Counted from the stretch's first letter, positions 1 to 5,048 are shown. The stretch is 5,048 nucleotides of DNA from Candidatus Kerfeldbacteria bacterium (GCA_003512175.1 DOSP01000093.1:4096-9143), one strand, 5' to 3'. A program made the numbers and translations. Notes: generated by a model not told the origin, from the sequence alone.

Positions 1-233
1 CCAAAATCTTCGTAGGTACAAATAAATTCTGGAGAAAAATTGACCGAGAAGCAGCCTTGGTTGGCCGGTGCATGTGGTGACACCAATAAAATCGTGTCTG
101 GTTGCATGACATACAGTTCACCTTCTAGCTCTTTCAAGGCAGCGCGGGTTTTCTCGAGTGTGTTCCCTGGTGCTTCCATTCCCGGCAAGGTGCTGGGTGA
201 GTGGGGGACGATGGCGGCGAATACGAGTGACAT
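1..233 (-). CDS. LigB-like class III extradiol dioxygenase / AmmeMemoRadiSam-B superfamily protein (N-terminal part)
   Basis: The reading frame is open from an ATG at 233 to the left window edge, giving 77 residues; the C-terminal part lies outside. It begins MSLVFAAIVPHSPSTLPG, followed by a helix rich in K/E/R/L and then QPDTILLVSPHAP. This is the N-terminal pattern of the LigB/MEMO fold: a strand ending in a Pro-His turn (His11), a helix, then a strand ending in SPHAP (His54). In LigB enzymes these two histidines help bind the active-site metal; the remaining ligand would be in the missing part. Many bacterial members have no known substrate and are annotated as AmmeMemoRadiSam system protein B, so ring cleavage should not be assumed. 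The start is 1 nt after the stop of the secreted protein gene, so the two are almost certainly co-transcribed and translationally coupled. Family placement is fairly sure; function is open. Confidence 0.72.
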   Translation of the reverse strand, partial: MSLVFAAIVPHSPSTLPGMEAPGNTLEKTRAALKELEGELYVMQPDTILLVSPHAPANQGCFSVNFSPEFICTYEDF

Positions 234-255
234 ACTATTTCTTCTTTTTCTTCTT
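234..255 (-). promoter_or_regulatory. Purine-rich translation initiation/coupling region for the LigB-like gene
   Basis: On the minus strand the last codons of the secreted protein (six Lys codons, AAG AAG AAA AAG AAG AAA) and its TAG stop lie directly before the ATG at 233, with one base between stop and start. There is no GGAGG, but the repeated AAGAAG/AGAAA purine run lies where a Shine-Dalgarno would be. A ribosome finishing the upstream gene would also be in place to reinitiate. The sequence therefore probably serves both as a protein tail and as the loading site of the next gene; this role is inferred. Confidence 0.45.
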
Positions 256-1659
256 GGTTAGTTTCATCTCTTTACCTGTTTCATGTAATTTGAGTACCGA
301 TTTCGTGGTGGTCACCACATTGGCATAGCCACCCAATTTGTCTAACACGTCACCTGACACCACTGGCCGCTTCTTACCTTCATCTACTACGTAAATTGTA
401 TCCCGTTCTGGAATTTTCAGCAAAGTGCCGTCAGCATACTTCATAGGATTACCATCATCATATTCGTCAATGACCACGGCGGACTCTTGTTGGATAGCGT
501 ACCCCTTAAACCGGTTTTCTAAGACGGATTTAGACCAGATTGGATGAATCACCTCATCGTCATCGAGGTAGGAGATAGCCCCCGTGGCACTATTTTGTAG
601 GACGGCGCCTAGCGGATATTTGTTCGCCTCCGTAATTGGCGCCGCTTCTGGGATATCTTCTAAATCCGCCTGGCCAATTGGCAAGACCTCTTCTGGGTTA
701 TAGCCTAGTTTTCGAAAGACTTCAGCCGAGGTAATAGCGCGACGTTTGTGATCCCCATCAATCAAATAAATGCCGCCTGATGGCGCCTGCACTAAAATAA
801 ATTTTGGCACGACAATGGGATCTCCAGCTGGATACCGTTCAATCACAGCGCTTTCCACTGTGACAATCCGGCTTGGATCATAATTGGCCACCAGTGCCGT
901 GTAGGAACTGATCGGGCGCAATTCACCATGTTCTAACTTATACACCGTACCAGTCGTCACATCCTGCAACAAACTTAAATTGGGATAATCTAAATAACTT
1001 GAACCGCGATTAGGAAAAAAACGCTCCATGACATCATAAAACAGGGAATTGCCGCCCACTGTGGTATCACCACCGTAGTATCCCAGCCAGGGAGTATAGG
1101 TATAGAGCACAGCGGTGGCTTGATTTTGCGGAGTAATCGCCACACCATCAAGGGTTGTTTTCGATACTCCCACACCCCAACCGGATAGAGTAGAATTATC
1201 ACTGGCGAGATCAGCTAAATAGGAATTGCGAATTTTATCGCCAGCCGCATCTAATTGTTTGGCAAACCCTTTATATTTGCTCGGTTTGCTGCAGCCGTCA
1301 CACACACCGTACCCCAGTACCCAATCCAGTAGACTGCTATTACTGCCGGTAACTAAACTGGATTCTTTTTGAATTGTCGCCAATAAAAACTGGGGATTCA
1401 GGCGATATCGATAGGAGGTATTATAGACAATTTCAGCGGCAGTACGACTGACTCCATCGACATCGGTGGTACTGTAGGTAGCTAAAATACCACCTTCACG
1501 TTCCAGAAAATTCTGAATTCCCGCGGCCGACATGCGGGAATAATCGGTTAAATCGTCATCACTGATGATTTTATGCGGATTGAACGAACCAGCCTGAACA
1601 GTGCTTGGTGCAGTGATTGGTAGAAGAATTGCTAATATTAGCCAAATTTTACGAAACAT
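235..1659 (-). CDS. Secreted lysozyme-like ('hemagglutinin-type') protein with four C-terminal beta repeats
   Basis: This is a 474-residue exported protein. Residues 1-23 form a signal peptide (MFRK, hydrophobic core, cleavage likely after VQA). Residues 24-218 resemble the N-terminal domain of actinobacterial/CPR 'hemagglutinin' proteins: FNPHKIISDDDL, MSAAGIQNFL, a helix ending IQKESSLVTG, GYGVCDGCS...KYKGF, and PQNQATAVLYTYTPW. Glu99 in IQKES is placed like the catalytic Glu of lysozyme-fold transglycosylases, and Cys120/Cys123 could form a disulfide or bind metal. Residues 229-465 hold four repeats of about 55 residues with a core like (I/V)Y-hydrophobic-(D/E)-G-x-K/R-R-P-I. The protein ends in six lysines. 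ATG 1659 is the only sensible start, and a strong promoter abuts it. The protein probably acts outside the membrane on or at the wall. Peptidoglycan cleavage, glycan binding and adhesion are all possible; neither substrate nor activity is shown by the sequence. Confidence 0.8.
   Translation of the reverse strand: MFRKIWLILAILLPITAPSTVQAGSFNPHKIISDDDLTDYSRMSAAGIQNFLEREGGILATYSTTDVDGVSRTAAEIVYNTSYRYRLNPQFLLATIQKESSLVTGSNSSLLDWVLGYGVCDGCSKPSKYKGFAKQLDAAGDKIRNSYLADLASDNSTLSGWGVGVSKTTLDGVAITPQNQATAVLYTYTPWLGYYGGDTTVGGNSLFYDVMERFFPNRGSSYLDYPNLSLLQDVTTGTVYKLEHGELRPISSYTALVANYDPSRIVTVESAVIERYPAGDPIVVPKFILVQAPSGGIYLIDGDHKRRAITSAEVFRKLGYNPEEVLPIGQADLEDIPEAAPITEANKYPLGAVLQNSATGAISYLDDDEVIHPIWSKSVLENRFKGYAIQQESAVVIDEYDDGNPMKYADGTLLKIPERDTIYVVDEGKKRPVVSGDVLDKLGGYANVVTTTKSVLKLHETGKEMKLTKKKKKK
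265..975 (-). repeat. Four degenerate protein-level repeats in the secreted protein
   Basis: The C-terminal half of the secreted protein is built from four diverged units, at residues about 229-282, 287-341, 349-406 and 411-465. Each starts with a hydrophobic strand and a short polar turn, then VYKLEHGELRPI, IYLIDGDHKRRAI, ISYLDDDEVIHPI or IYVVDEGKKRPVV. A helix with an aromatic/Gly residue follows (YTALVANY, VFRKLGY, VLENRFKGY, VLDKLGGY), and a closing strand ends near a (G/A)xP or G-K turn. The repeats are clear in protein but not as DNA identity, so they are old. Such units often sit beside hydrolase or amidase domains in surface proteins, where a wall- or glycan-binding role is presumed. 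Confidence 0.75.
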
Positions 1660-1661
1660 AC

Positions 1662-1697
1662 CACTTTTAGTATAGCGGAAAGTGTGCTACCTTTCAA
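1662..1697 (-). promoter_or_regulatory. Sigma70-type promoter for the leftward operon, with almost no 5' leader
   Basis: On the minus strand TTGAAA (1697-1692) and TATACT (1674-1669) are separated by exactly 17 bp, each one mismatch from the vegetative consensus. Transcription would start near 1662, only about 3 nt before the ATG at 1659. This would drive the secreted protein and the coupled LigB-like gene. It lies inside the 43-bp gap to the divergent gene and its -35 overlaps that gene's presumed promoter. Motif match and spacing are seen directly; the transcription start is inferred. Confidence 0.72.
1685..1693 (+). promoter_or_regulatory. Possible extended -10 promoter for the TagA-like gene
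   Basis: TGCTACCTT has the extended -10 TG, one spacer base, and the most conserved bases of the hexamer (TA....T). It would start transcription near 1700, about 3 nt before the ATG at 1703. No convincing -35 is present. An alternative hexamer TAGTAT at 1668-1673 would start near 1680. Neither is strong, so this is the best guess for how the rightward operon is started rather than a firm site. Confidence 0.28.
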
Positions 1698-1702
1698 GTC
1701 AT

Positions 1703-2368
1703 ATGTCTTTTGCGCTCCTCGGTGTACGTCTTTCTACCCAAACCATCACTACAACAACCCAGCAAATAGATCGCTGGTTAGCTGACCATCCGAAGACCCC
1801 CAAGATTGTGTATACGCCTAATCCTGAAATTCTGGTCTACGCCTATCATCATCCAGACTATCTAACCATTTTAAATCAAGCTGATCTCACTCTACCGGAT
1901 GGCATTGGCGTCGTGTGGCTCAGTCAGGGGAATATTCCTGAACGAATCACCGGAACTGATATCTTAAAAAAAATTGTAGAAAAGAGTAACAATCAAGACT
2001 ATTCCATTGGAGTGGTGTTACGTAAAACTGGTTTATCACAGCCGTCCGATTTGCCCGGAATGATTGTCACACATGATCGATTCGAAACGGTGCCAGACGT
2101 GGTCGTTGTCGCTTTGGGTTTTCCTGAACAAGAACAGTGGGTCCATGATCATCTGGCTGCCTTAGCTGGTTGCCGATTGGTGATGACCGTGGGTGGGGGA
2201 ATTGACTTTCTCACAGGTAAACAACGTCGGGCTCCGTTGCTTTTTCGCCGGCTTGGGCTAGAATGGCTGTGGCGCCTGTTCCATCAACCCTGGCGGTGGC
2301 GTCGGATAGTGACGGCCACGATTATCTTTCCATACTTAGTTCTTAAACAGCGTTGGTTTCATGCCTAG
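1703..2368 (+). CDS. WecG/TagA/CpsF family glycosyltransferase (GT26)
   Basis: This 221-residue protein carries the family signatures in order: YTPNPEILVYA (37-47), NQADLTLPDGIGVVW (58-72), PERITGTDIL (79-88), PDVVVVALGFPEQEQWV (131-147), and VGGGIDFLTG...RAP followed by GLEWLWRL and QPWRWRR (163-201). The family transfers a UDP-linked amino sugar such as N-acetylmannosamine to a lipid-linked sugar at the inner face of the membrane. Thr38 and Asp66 occupy the positions of the conserved active-site Thr and Asp of TagA. The C-terminal 20 residues (ATIIFPYLVLKQRWF) are hydrophobic and basic, as expected for membrane attachment. The stretch between motifs at about 101-130 is shorter than usual and lacks the LLGG...GYF region. 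ATG 1703 is chosen because family members start at this point (LLGVRL strand); GTG 1682 would add seven residues. No Shine-Dalgarno is visible. Substrate is unknown. Confidence 0.88.
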   Translation: MSFALLGVRLSTQTITTTTQQIDRWLADHPKTPKIVYTPNPEILVYAYHHPDYLTILNQADLTLPDGIGVVWLSQGNIPERITGTDILKKIVEKSNNQDYSIGVVLRKTGLSQPSDLPGMIVTHDRFETVPDVVVVALGFPEQEQWVHDHLAALAGCRLVMTVGGGIDFLTGKQRRAPLLFRRLGLEWLWRLFHQPWRWRRIVTATIIFPYLVLKQRWFHA

Positions 2369-3767
2369 TGTGCGTACTCGTTTTGCCCCTTCACCCACCG
2401 GTAACCTTCATATTGGGGGAGCGCGGACGGCTTTGTATTCGTATCTGTGGGCGAAAAAAAATGGCGGTGAATTTCTGTTGCGGATTGAAGATACCGATCG
2501 CACCCGTTATCAAGCTGGGGCGGAAGACAGTATCTATGAGGGTTTGAACTGGTTAGGTCTGCACTGGGATGGGGAAGTGGTGAAGCAATCCACGCGAACG
2601 GCAGTCTATCAACAACACGCTGAGCAGCTGGTACAGGCTGGCAAAGCCTACCATTGTTTCTGTTCCAGTGAGCGGCTGGAGCTGATGCGGGATATTCAGC
2701 AAAAAAAGGGCCGAGCGCCAAAATATGACAAAACCTGTTTACGTTTGTCACCAGCGGATGTGCACACTAAATTGCAGCACGGTGAGCCACACGTCATTCG
2801 GTTGAACATTGCGGACAGTGGTACGGTGCGGATTACCGATTTGGTGCGCGGAGTGATTGAATTCCGGTGTGAAGAGCTGGATGATCAGATCTTGCTCAAG
2901 TCTGATGGTTTTCCAACCTATCACTTAGCCGTGGTGGTGGATGATCATGCCGTCGGCATCACCCATGTCATTCGCGGCGAAGAGTGGATACCCTCTACAC
3001 CAAAACACGTCTTACTGTATCAAGCCTTTGGTTGGGAACCCCCGGTGTTTGCTCACTTATCGTTATTTATGAACAAAGGGGGCGGCAAGTTGTCGAAACG
3101 TGAAGGAGCCACTGCACTATTGGAATATCGCACCCTGGGATACCTGCCTGAGGCAGTGGTGAACTTCATGGCTTTTTTAGGCTGGAATCCAAAATCAACC
3201 GAAGAATTTTTTACCTTACCTGAGCTGGCGCAGGCGTTTGATCTCACACACGTGAATACGGCTAATCCAATTTTTGATACTGAGAAACTGGATTGGTATA
3301 ACGGGCATTATGTTCGCAAACTGTCTCCTCAAGAACTACTCAACTATTGTCGACCCTATCTGCCGAATCAAACTGATGACTATTTATTAAAAATTATTAC
3401 ACTAGAACAAGAACGATTGAAAAAATTGTCTGACATTACAGACTTGACTGACTTCTTTTTTCAAGATCACTTATCGTATGACCCAAGTTTACTGATCTGG
3501 AAAAAATCTAACGCTGCGGATACTAAAAACTATCTGATCAGTTTAATGGCTACGCTAACCGAATTAACCGATTGGTCAACCAATCATCTAGAAACGATTA
3601 TTGTAGACTGGATTAAAGAGCAACACTGGGGAAATGGGGATGTGTTGTGGCCGATGCGAGTAGCGCTATCCGGGAAAAAAGCCTCACCACCGCCATTTGC
3701 TATTGCGGCTATCCTGGGAAAGGAACGCACCTTGGCCCGTATCCAGGTAGCCATCAATTTGTTATAA
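2361..3767 (+). CDS. gltX: Glutamyl-tRNA synthetase (GluRS)
   Basis: This is a class I aminoacyl-tRNA synthetase that charges tRNA(Glu) with glutamate in the cytoplasm. At 468 residues it has the normal bacterial length. It starts VRTRFAPSPTGNLHIGGAR with the HIGH-type motif at 17-20. RIEDTDRTR follows at 41-49, then a zinc-type element Cys99-x-Cys101...Tyr122-x3-Cys126, VIRGEEWIPSTPKH at 203-216, and the KMSKS-type motif KLSKR at 243-247. The C-terminal anticodon-binding part ends with the family-typical PMRVALSG (431-438) and ILGKERTLARI. The ATG lies inside the end of the TagA-like gene (8-nt overlap, no Shine-Dalgarno), so translation is probably coupled to it. Its stop codon forms part of the promoter of the next gene. 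Whether the enzyme also charges tRNA(Gln), for later amidation by GatCAB, cannot be told from this window. Confidence 0.97.
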   Translation: MPSVRTRFAPSPTGNLHIGGARTALYSYLWAKKNGGEFLLRIEDTDRTRYQAGAEDSIYEGLNWLGLHWDGEVVKQSTRTAVYQQHAEQLVQAGKAYHCFCSSERLELMRDIQQKKGRAPKYDKTCLRLSPADVHTKLQHGEPHVIRLNIADSGTVRITDLVRGVIEFRCEELDDQILLKSDGFPTYHLAVVVDDHAVGITHVIRGEEWIPSTPKHVLLYQAFGWEPPVFAHLSLFMNKGGGKLSKREGATALLEYRTLGYLPEAVVNFMAFLGWNPKSTEEFFTLPELAQAFDLTHVNTANPIFDTEKLDWYNGHYVRKLSPQELLNYCRPYLPNQTDDYLLKIITLEQERLKKLSDITDLTDFFFQDHLSYDPSLLIWKKSNAADTKNYLISLMATLTELTDWSTNHLETIIVDWIKEQHWGNGDVLWPMRVALSGKKASPPPFAIAAILGKERTLARIQVAINLL

Positions 3768-3775
3768 TGATCCAT
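3760..3775 (+). promoter_or_regulatory. Extended -10 promoter for the M23 peptidase gene, embedded in the gltX stop
   Basis: TGTTATAAT at 3760-3768 is a perfect extended -10 (TG, one base, TATAAT). It is formed by the last Leu codons and the TAA stop of gltX. The expected start of transcription is 3775-3776, at or one base before the ATG at 3776, so the mRNA would be leaderless. The -35 region (TATCCA, 3740-3745, 17-bp spacing) is poor, which is usual for extended -10 promoters. It would let the peptidase be expressed apart from the tagA-gltX transcript. The motif is seen; its activity is inferred. Confidence 0.62.
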
Positions 3776-5011
3776 ATGAAACAGTGGTTTCGATTTGGAA
3801 TTTGGTGCTTGGTACTTGGGATGTCTCCGGTGGTTTTAGCGGAATCTCAGGAGAATTTACAGGATAAGTTATCCGATATTCAATCGGAGCTGAAGGATAA
3901 TCAAACGCAGTATGATGACCTGCAATCAAAAATTGATGTCTATAAAGAAAATTTAAAATCCAAGCAACAAGAAAAAGTAACGCTCGAGAGCCAGTTGGAA
4001 GTATTGGATCAAGACATGGAATTGACTAAATCGGAAATTGAGCAAACCACTATTGAAATTCAGAGCCTCGGATTAGAAATTGATAGCTTGCAGATCAAAA
4101 TTAACAACACCCAGGACGACATTGATCAAAATACTGATTACATGACGAAGTTGATTCGGGATCTGTATGATTACGATCAACGGACCTATTTGGAGATTGC
4201 CTTGAGCCACGACACCTTATCGGATTTTTCTAACCAGGTGGAATATACCGAAACGGTGAACAATGAGTTCCAGTCGGCCGTAGCACAGTTAAAGAAACTC
4301 AAAAAGCAATTGCGTGAAGATAAGGATGACGTATCGGAAAAACATGATGCGGAAGAGCAGAAAAAAGATGAACTCCAGGCTCGAGAAGAAACGCTGCACG
4401 GTGAGTCGCAGTATAAGGAAAGTTTGTTGATTGACGTGGAAGAAGACGAAGAGAAATTTCAGCAGCTGATTCAAGATATTCAGGCCGAACAAAACGCCTA
4501 CAACGCGGAAATTTCCCGGTTAGAGAAATCGGCCCGCACGACGTTGGATAAACTGAATCAATCCAGCGGAGATGAGAGCAGCACCACAGACACCTTACCG
4601 ACTGAATTTGATCCGATGTGGCCGGTCAGCGGGGTAGTGACGACCACGTTTCATGATCCAGGTTATATTTTTCGATCGTATTTTGAACACGACGCCATTG
4701 ATATTGCCGCGCCACAAGGCACGGCCTTAAAAGCGGCCGATAGCGGCGTAGTGGCGGTGGTGAAATATGATGGCACGTCGAATTATGCCTATGTGATGAT
4801 TGTGCATGCTGATAACTTTGCAACGATTTATGGCCATGTCAGCGCTGTCTATGTGGAACCAGATCAAGTAGTACAAAAAGGGCAAACGATTGCCGCGATT
4901 GGTGGTCTACCTGGTACACCCGGTGCTGGGCGATTTACTACTGGGCCACATGTGCACTTCGGTGTGCGCTTGAATGGGATACCGGTAGATCCGTTATTAT
5001 ATTTACCATAA
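3776..5011 (+). CDS. Secreted coiled-coil M23 (LytM-type) peptidoglycan endopeptidase, PcsB/EnvC-like
   Basis: From ATG 3776 the protein has 411 residues. Residues 1-22 form a signal peptide (MKQWFRFG, hydrophobic core, cleavage after VLA). Residues 23-265 are a long charged coiled coil containing LIRDLYDYDQRTYLEIALS...SDFSNQVEY. This is the helical break seen in PcsB/EnvC-type proteins (consensus like LY..G..SYLE.LL....F.DF). Residues 278-411 are an M23 domain with HDAID (His305, Asp309), YGH (His354) and HVH (His392, His394). These match the three zinc ligands and two catalytic histidines of LytM, so it should cut peptide crosslinks itself rather than only activate an amidase. PcsB/EnvC relatives are controlled by FtsEX at the division septum through the coiled coil; that link is inferred. 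An upstream ATG at 3767 (MIHMKQ, overlapping the gltX stop by one base) is an alternative start. I chose 3776 because it gives a standard signal peptide and fits the promoter. Confidence 0.9.
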   Translation: MKQWFRFGIWCLVLGMSPVVLAESQENLQDKLSDIQSELKDNQTQYDDLQSKIDVYKENLKSKQQEKVTLESQLEVLDQDMELTKSEIEQTTIEIQSLGLEIDSLQIKINNTQDDIDQNTDYMTKLIRDLYDYDQRTYLEIALSHDTLSDFSNQVEYTETVNNEFQSAVAQLKKLKKQLREDKDDVSEKHDAEEQKKDELQAREETLHGESQYKESLLIDVEEDEEKFQQLIQDIQAEQNAYNAEISRLEKSARTTLDKLNQSSGDESSTTDTLPTEFDPMWPVSGVVTTTFHDPGYIFRSYFEHDAIDIAAPQGTALKAADSGVVAVVKYDGTSNYAYVMIVHADNFATIYGHVSAVYVEPDQVVQKGQTIAAIGGLPGTPGAGRFTTGPHVHFGVRLNGIPVDPLLYLP

Positions 5012-5026
5012 TTTACCCCTCTTCTT

Positions 5027-5047
5027 TTCTCCCCTGCAAGGGGAGAA
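5027..5047 (+). terminator. Hairpin after the M23 gene, probable intrinsic terminator
   Basis: TTCTCCCCT and AGGGGAGAA pair perfectly (9 bp) around a GCA loop, starting 15 nt after the peptidase stop codon. Position and GC core fit a rho-independent terminator for the rightward operon. The window ends one base after the stem, so the required T tract cannot be seen. It could instead be part of a dispersed palindromic repeat. Confidence 0.6.
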
Positions 5048-5048
5048 T

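Noticed and set aside
40..261. Rightward 73-codon frame at the left edge.
   Set aside because: It is the antisense of the LigB-like gene, has no family resemblance, and ends in low-complexity residues opposite the Lys codons.
1420..1425. TATAAT on the minus strand inside the secreted-protein gene.
   Set aside because: No -35 at suitable distance, the TG is one base off extended -10 spacing, and no start codon or gene follows that needs it.
1682..1702. GTG 1682 as start of the TagA-like gene (adds MCYLSSH).
   Set aside because: The extra residues are not part of the family, and ATG 1703 begins right at the first conserved strand. It is kept only as an alternative.
2454..2461. A8 tract near the start of gltX, and another A8 in the TagA-like gene near 1967, as possible phase-variation sites.
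   Set aside because: Both genes are intact, the tracts encode Lys codons, and gltX should be essential, so on/off switching is implausible.
2702..2708. A AAA AAG in frame in gltX, the dnaX-type -1 frameshift heptamer.
   Set aside because: The -1 frame stops after six codons, no SD-like stimulator or strong downstream hairpin is visible, and the zinc element lies just downstream. A Lys-rich loop explains it.
3570..3585. GATTGGT-CA-ACCAATC palindrome in gltX.
   Set aside because: The 2-nt loop is too tight for the full stem, it lies well inside coding sequence, and no copy is seen elsewhere in the window.
3647..3775. Upstream extension of the M23 peptidase frame into gltX (43 extra residues).
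   Set aside because: It overlaps the conserved end of GluRS and would place the signal peptide internally. The ATGs at 3767 and 3776 give a proper N-terminus.
1..5048. CRISPR array, tRNA/rRNA genes, insertion sequence, or recoded TGA.
   Set aside because: No spaced direct repeats, no tRNA-like cloverleaf or rRNA core, no transposase frame, and all complete genes are intact under the standard bacterial code.

Overview
The window holds five protein genes, with almost no untranslated space and no RNA genes or mobile elements. Gene content suggests a compact bacterial genome, most likely a member of the Candidate Phyla Radiation (Patescibacteria). Three observations support this: a secreted lysozyme-like/'hemagglutinin-type' protein with beta repeats, a family I associate with Actinobacteria and CPR genomes; a lone LigB/AmmeMemoRadiSam-type protein; and gene starts that lack a good Shine-Dalgarno sequence. 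The placement is an inference from protein style, not a search result. All complete genes read through with standard stops (TAG, TAG, TAA, TAA) and contain no in-frame TGA.

Layout: two genes run leftwards from about 1659. The first is a 474-residue secreted protein with a lysozyme-like N-terminal domain, four degenerate repeats of about 55 residues and a six-lysine tail. One base later begins a LigB-like (class III extradiol dioxygenase/MEMO superfamily) protein that runs off the left edge. Three genes run rightwards from 1703: a WecG/TagA/CpsF glycosyltransferase (GT26), glutamyl-tRNA synthetase (gltX, overlapping the previous gene by 8 nt), and a secreted coiled-coil M23 endopeptidase of the PcsB/EnvC type. 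A perfect 9-bp hairpin follows the peptidase and ends the window; it is a probable terminator.

Biology: apart from gltX and the LigB-like gene, the theme is the cell envelope. There is one enzyme for a surface polymer (TagA-like), one peptidoglycan endopeptidase probably used in septum splitting, and one secreted protein that may bind or cut the wall. gltX is embedded in this envelope operon by overlap.

The most notable signal is regulatory. Two promoters sit so close to their start codons that the transcripts would have leaders of only about 0-3 nt. One is TTGAAA-N17-TATACT in front of the leftward operon. The other is a perfect extended -10 (TGTTATAAT) made from the last codons and stop codon of gltX, in front of the peptidase. 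A weaker third candidate lies in front of the TagA-like gene. With no clear SD at any start, this points to leaderless translation. I did not find a clearly new multi-gene system here.
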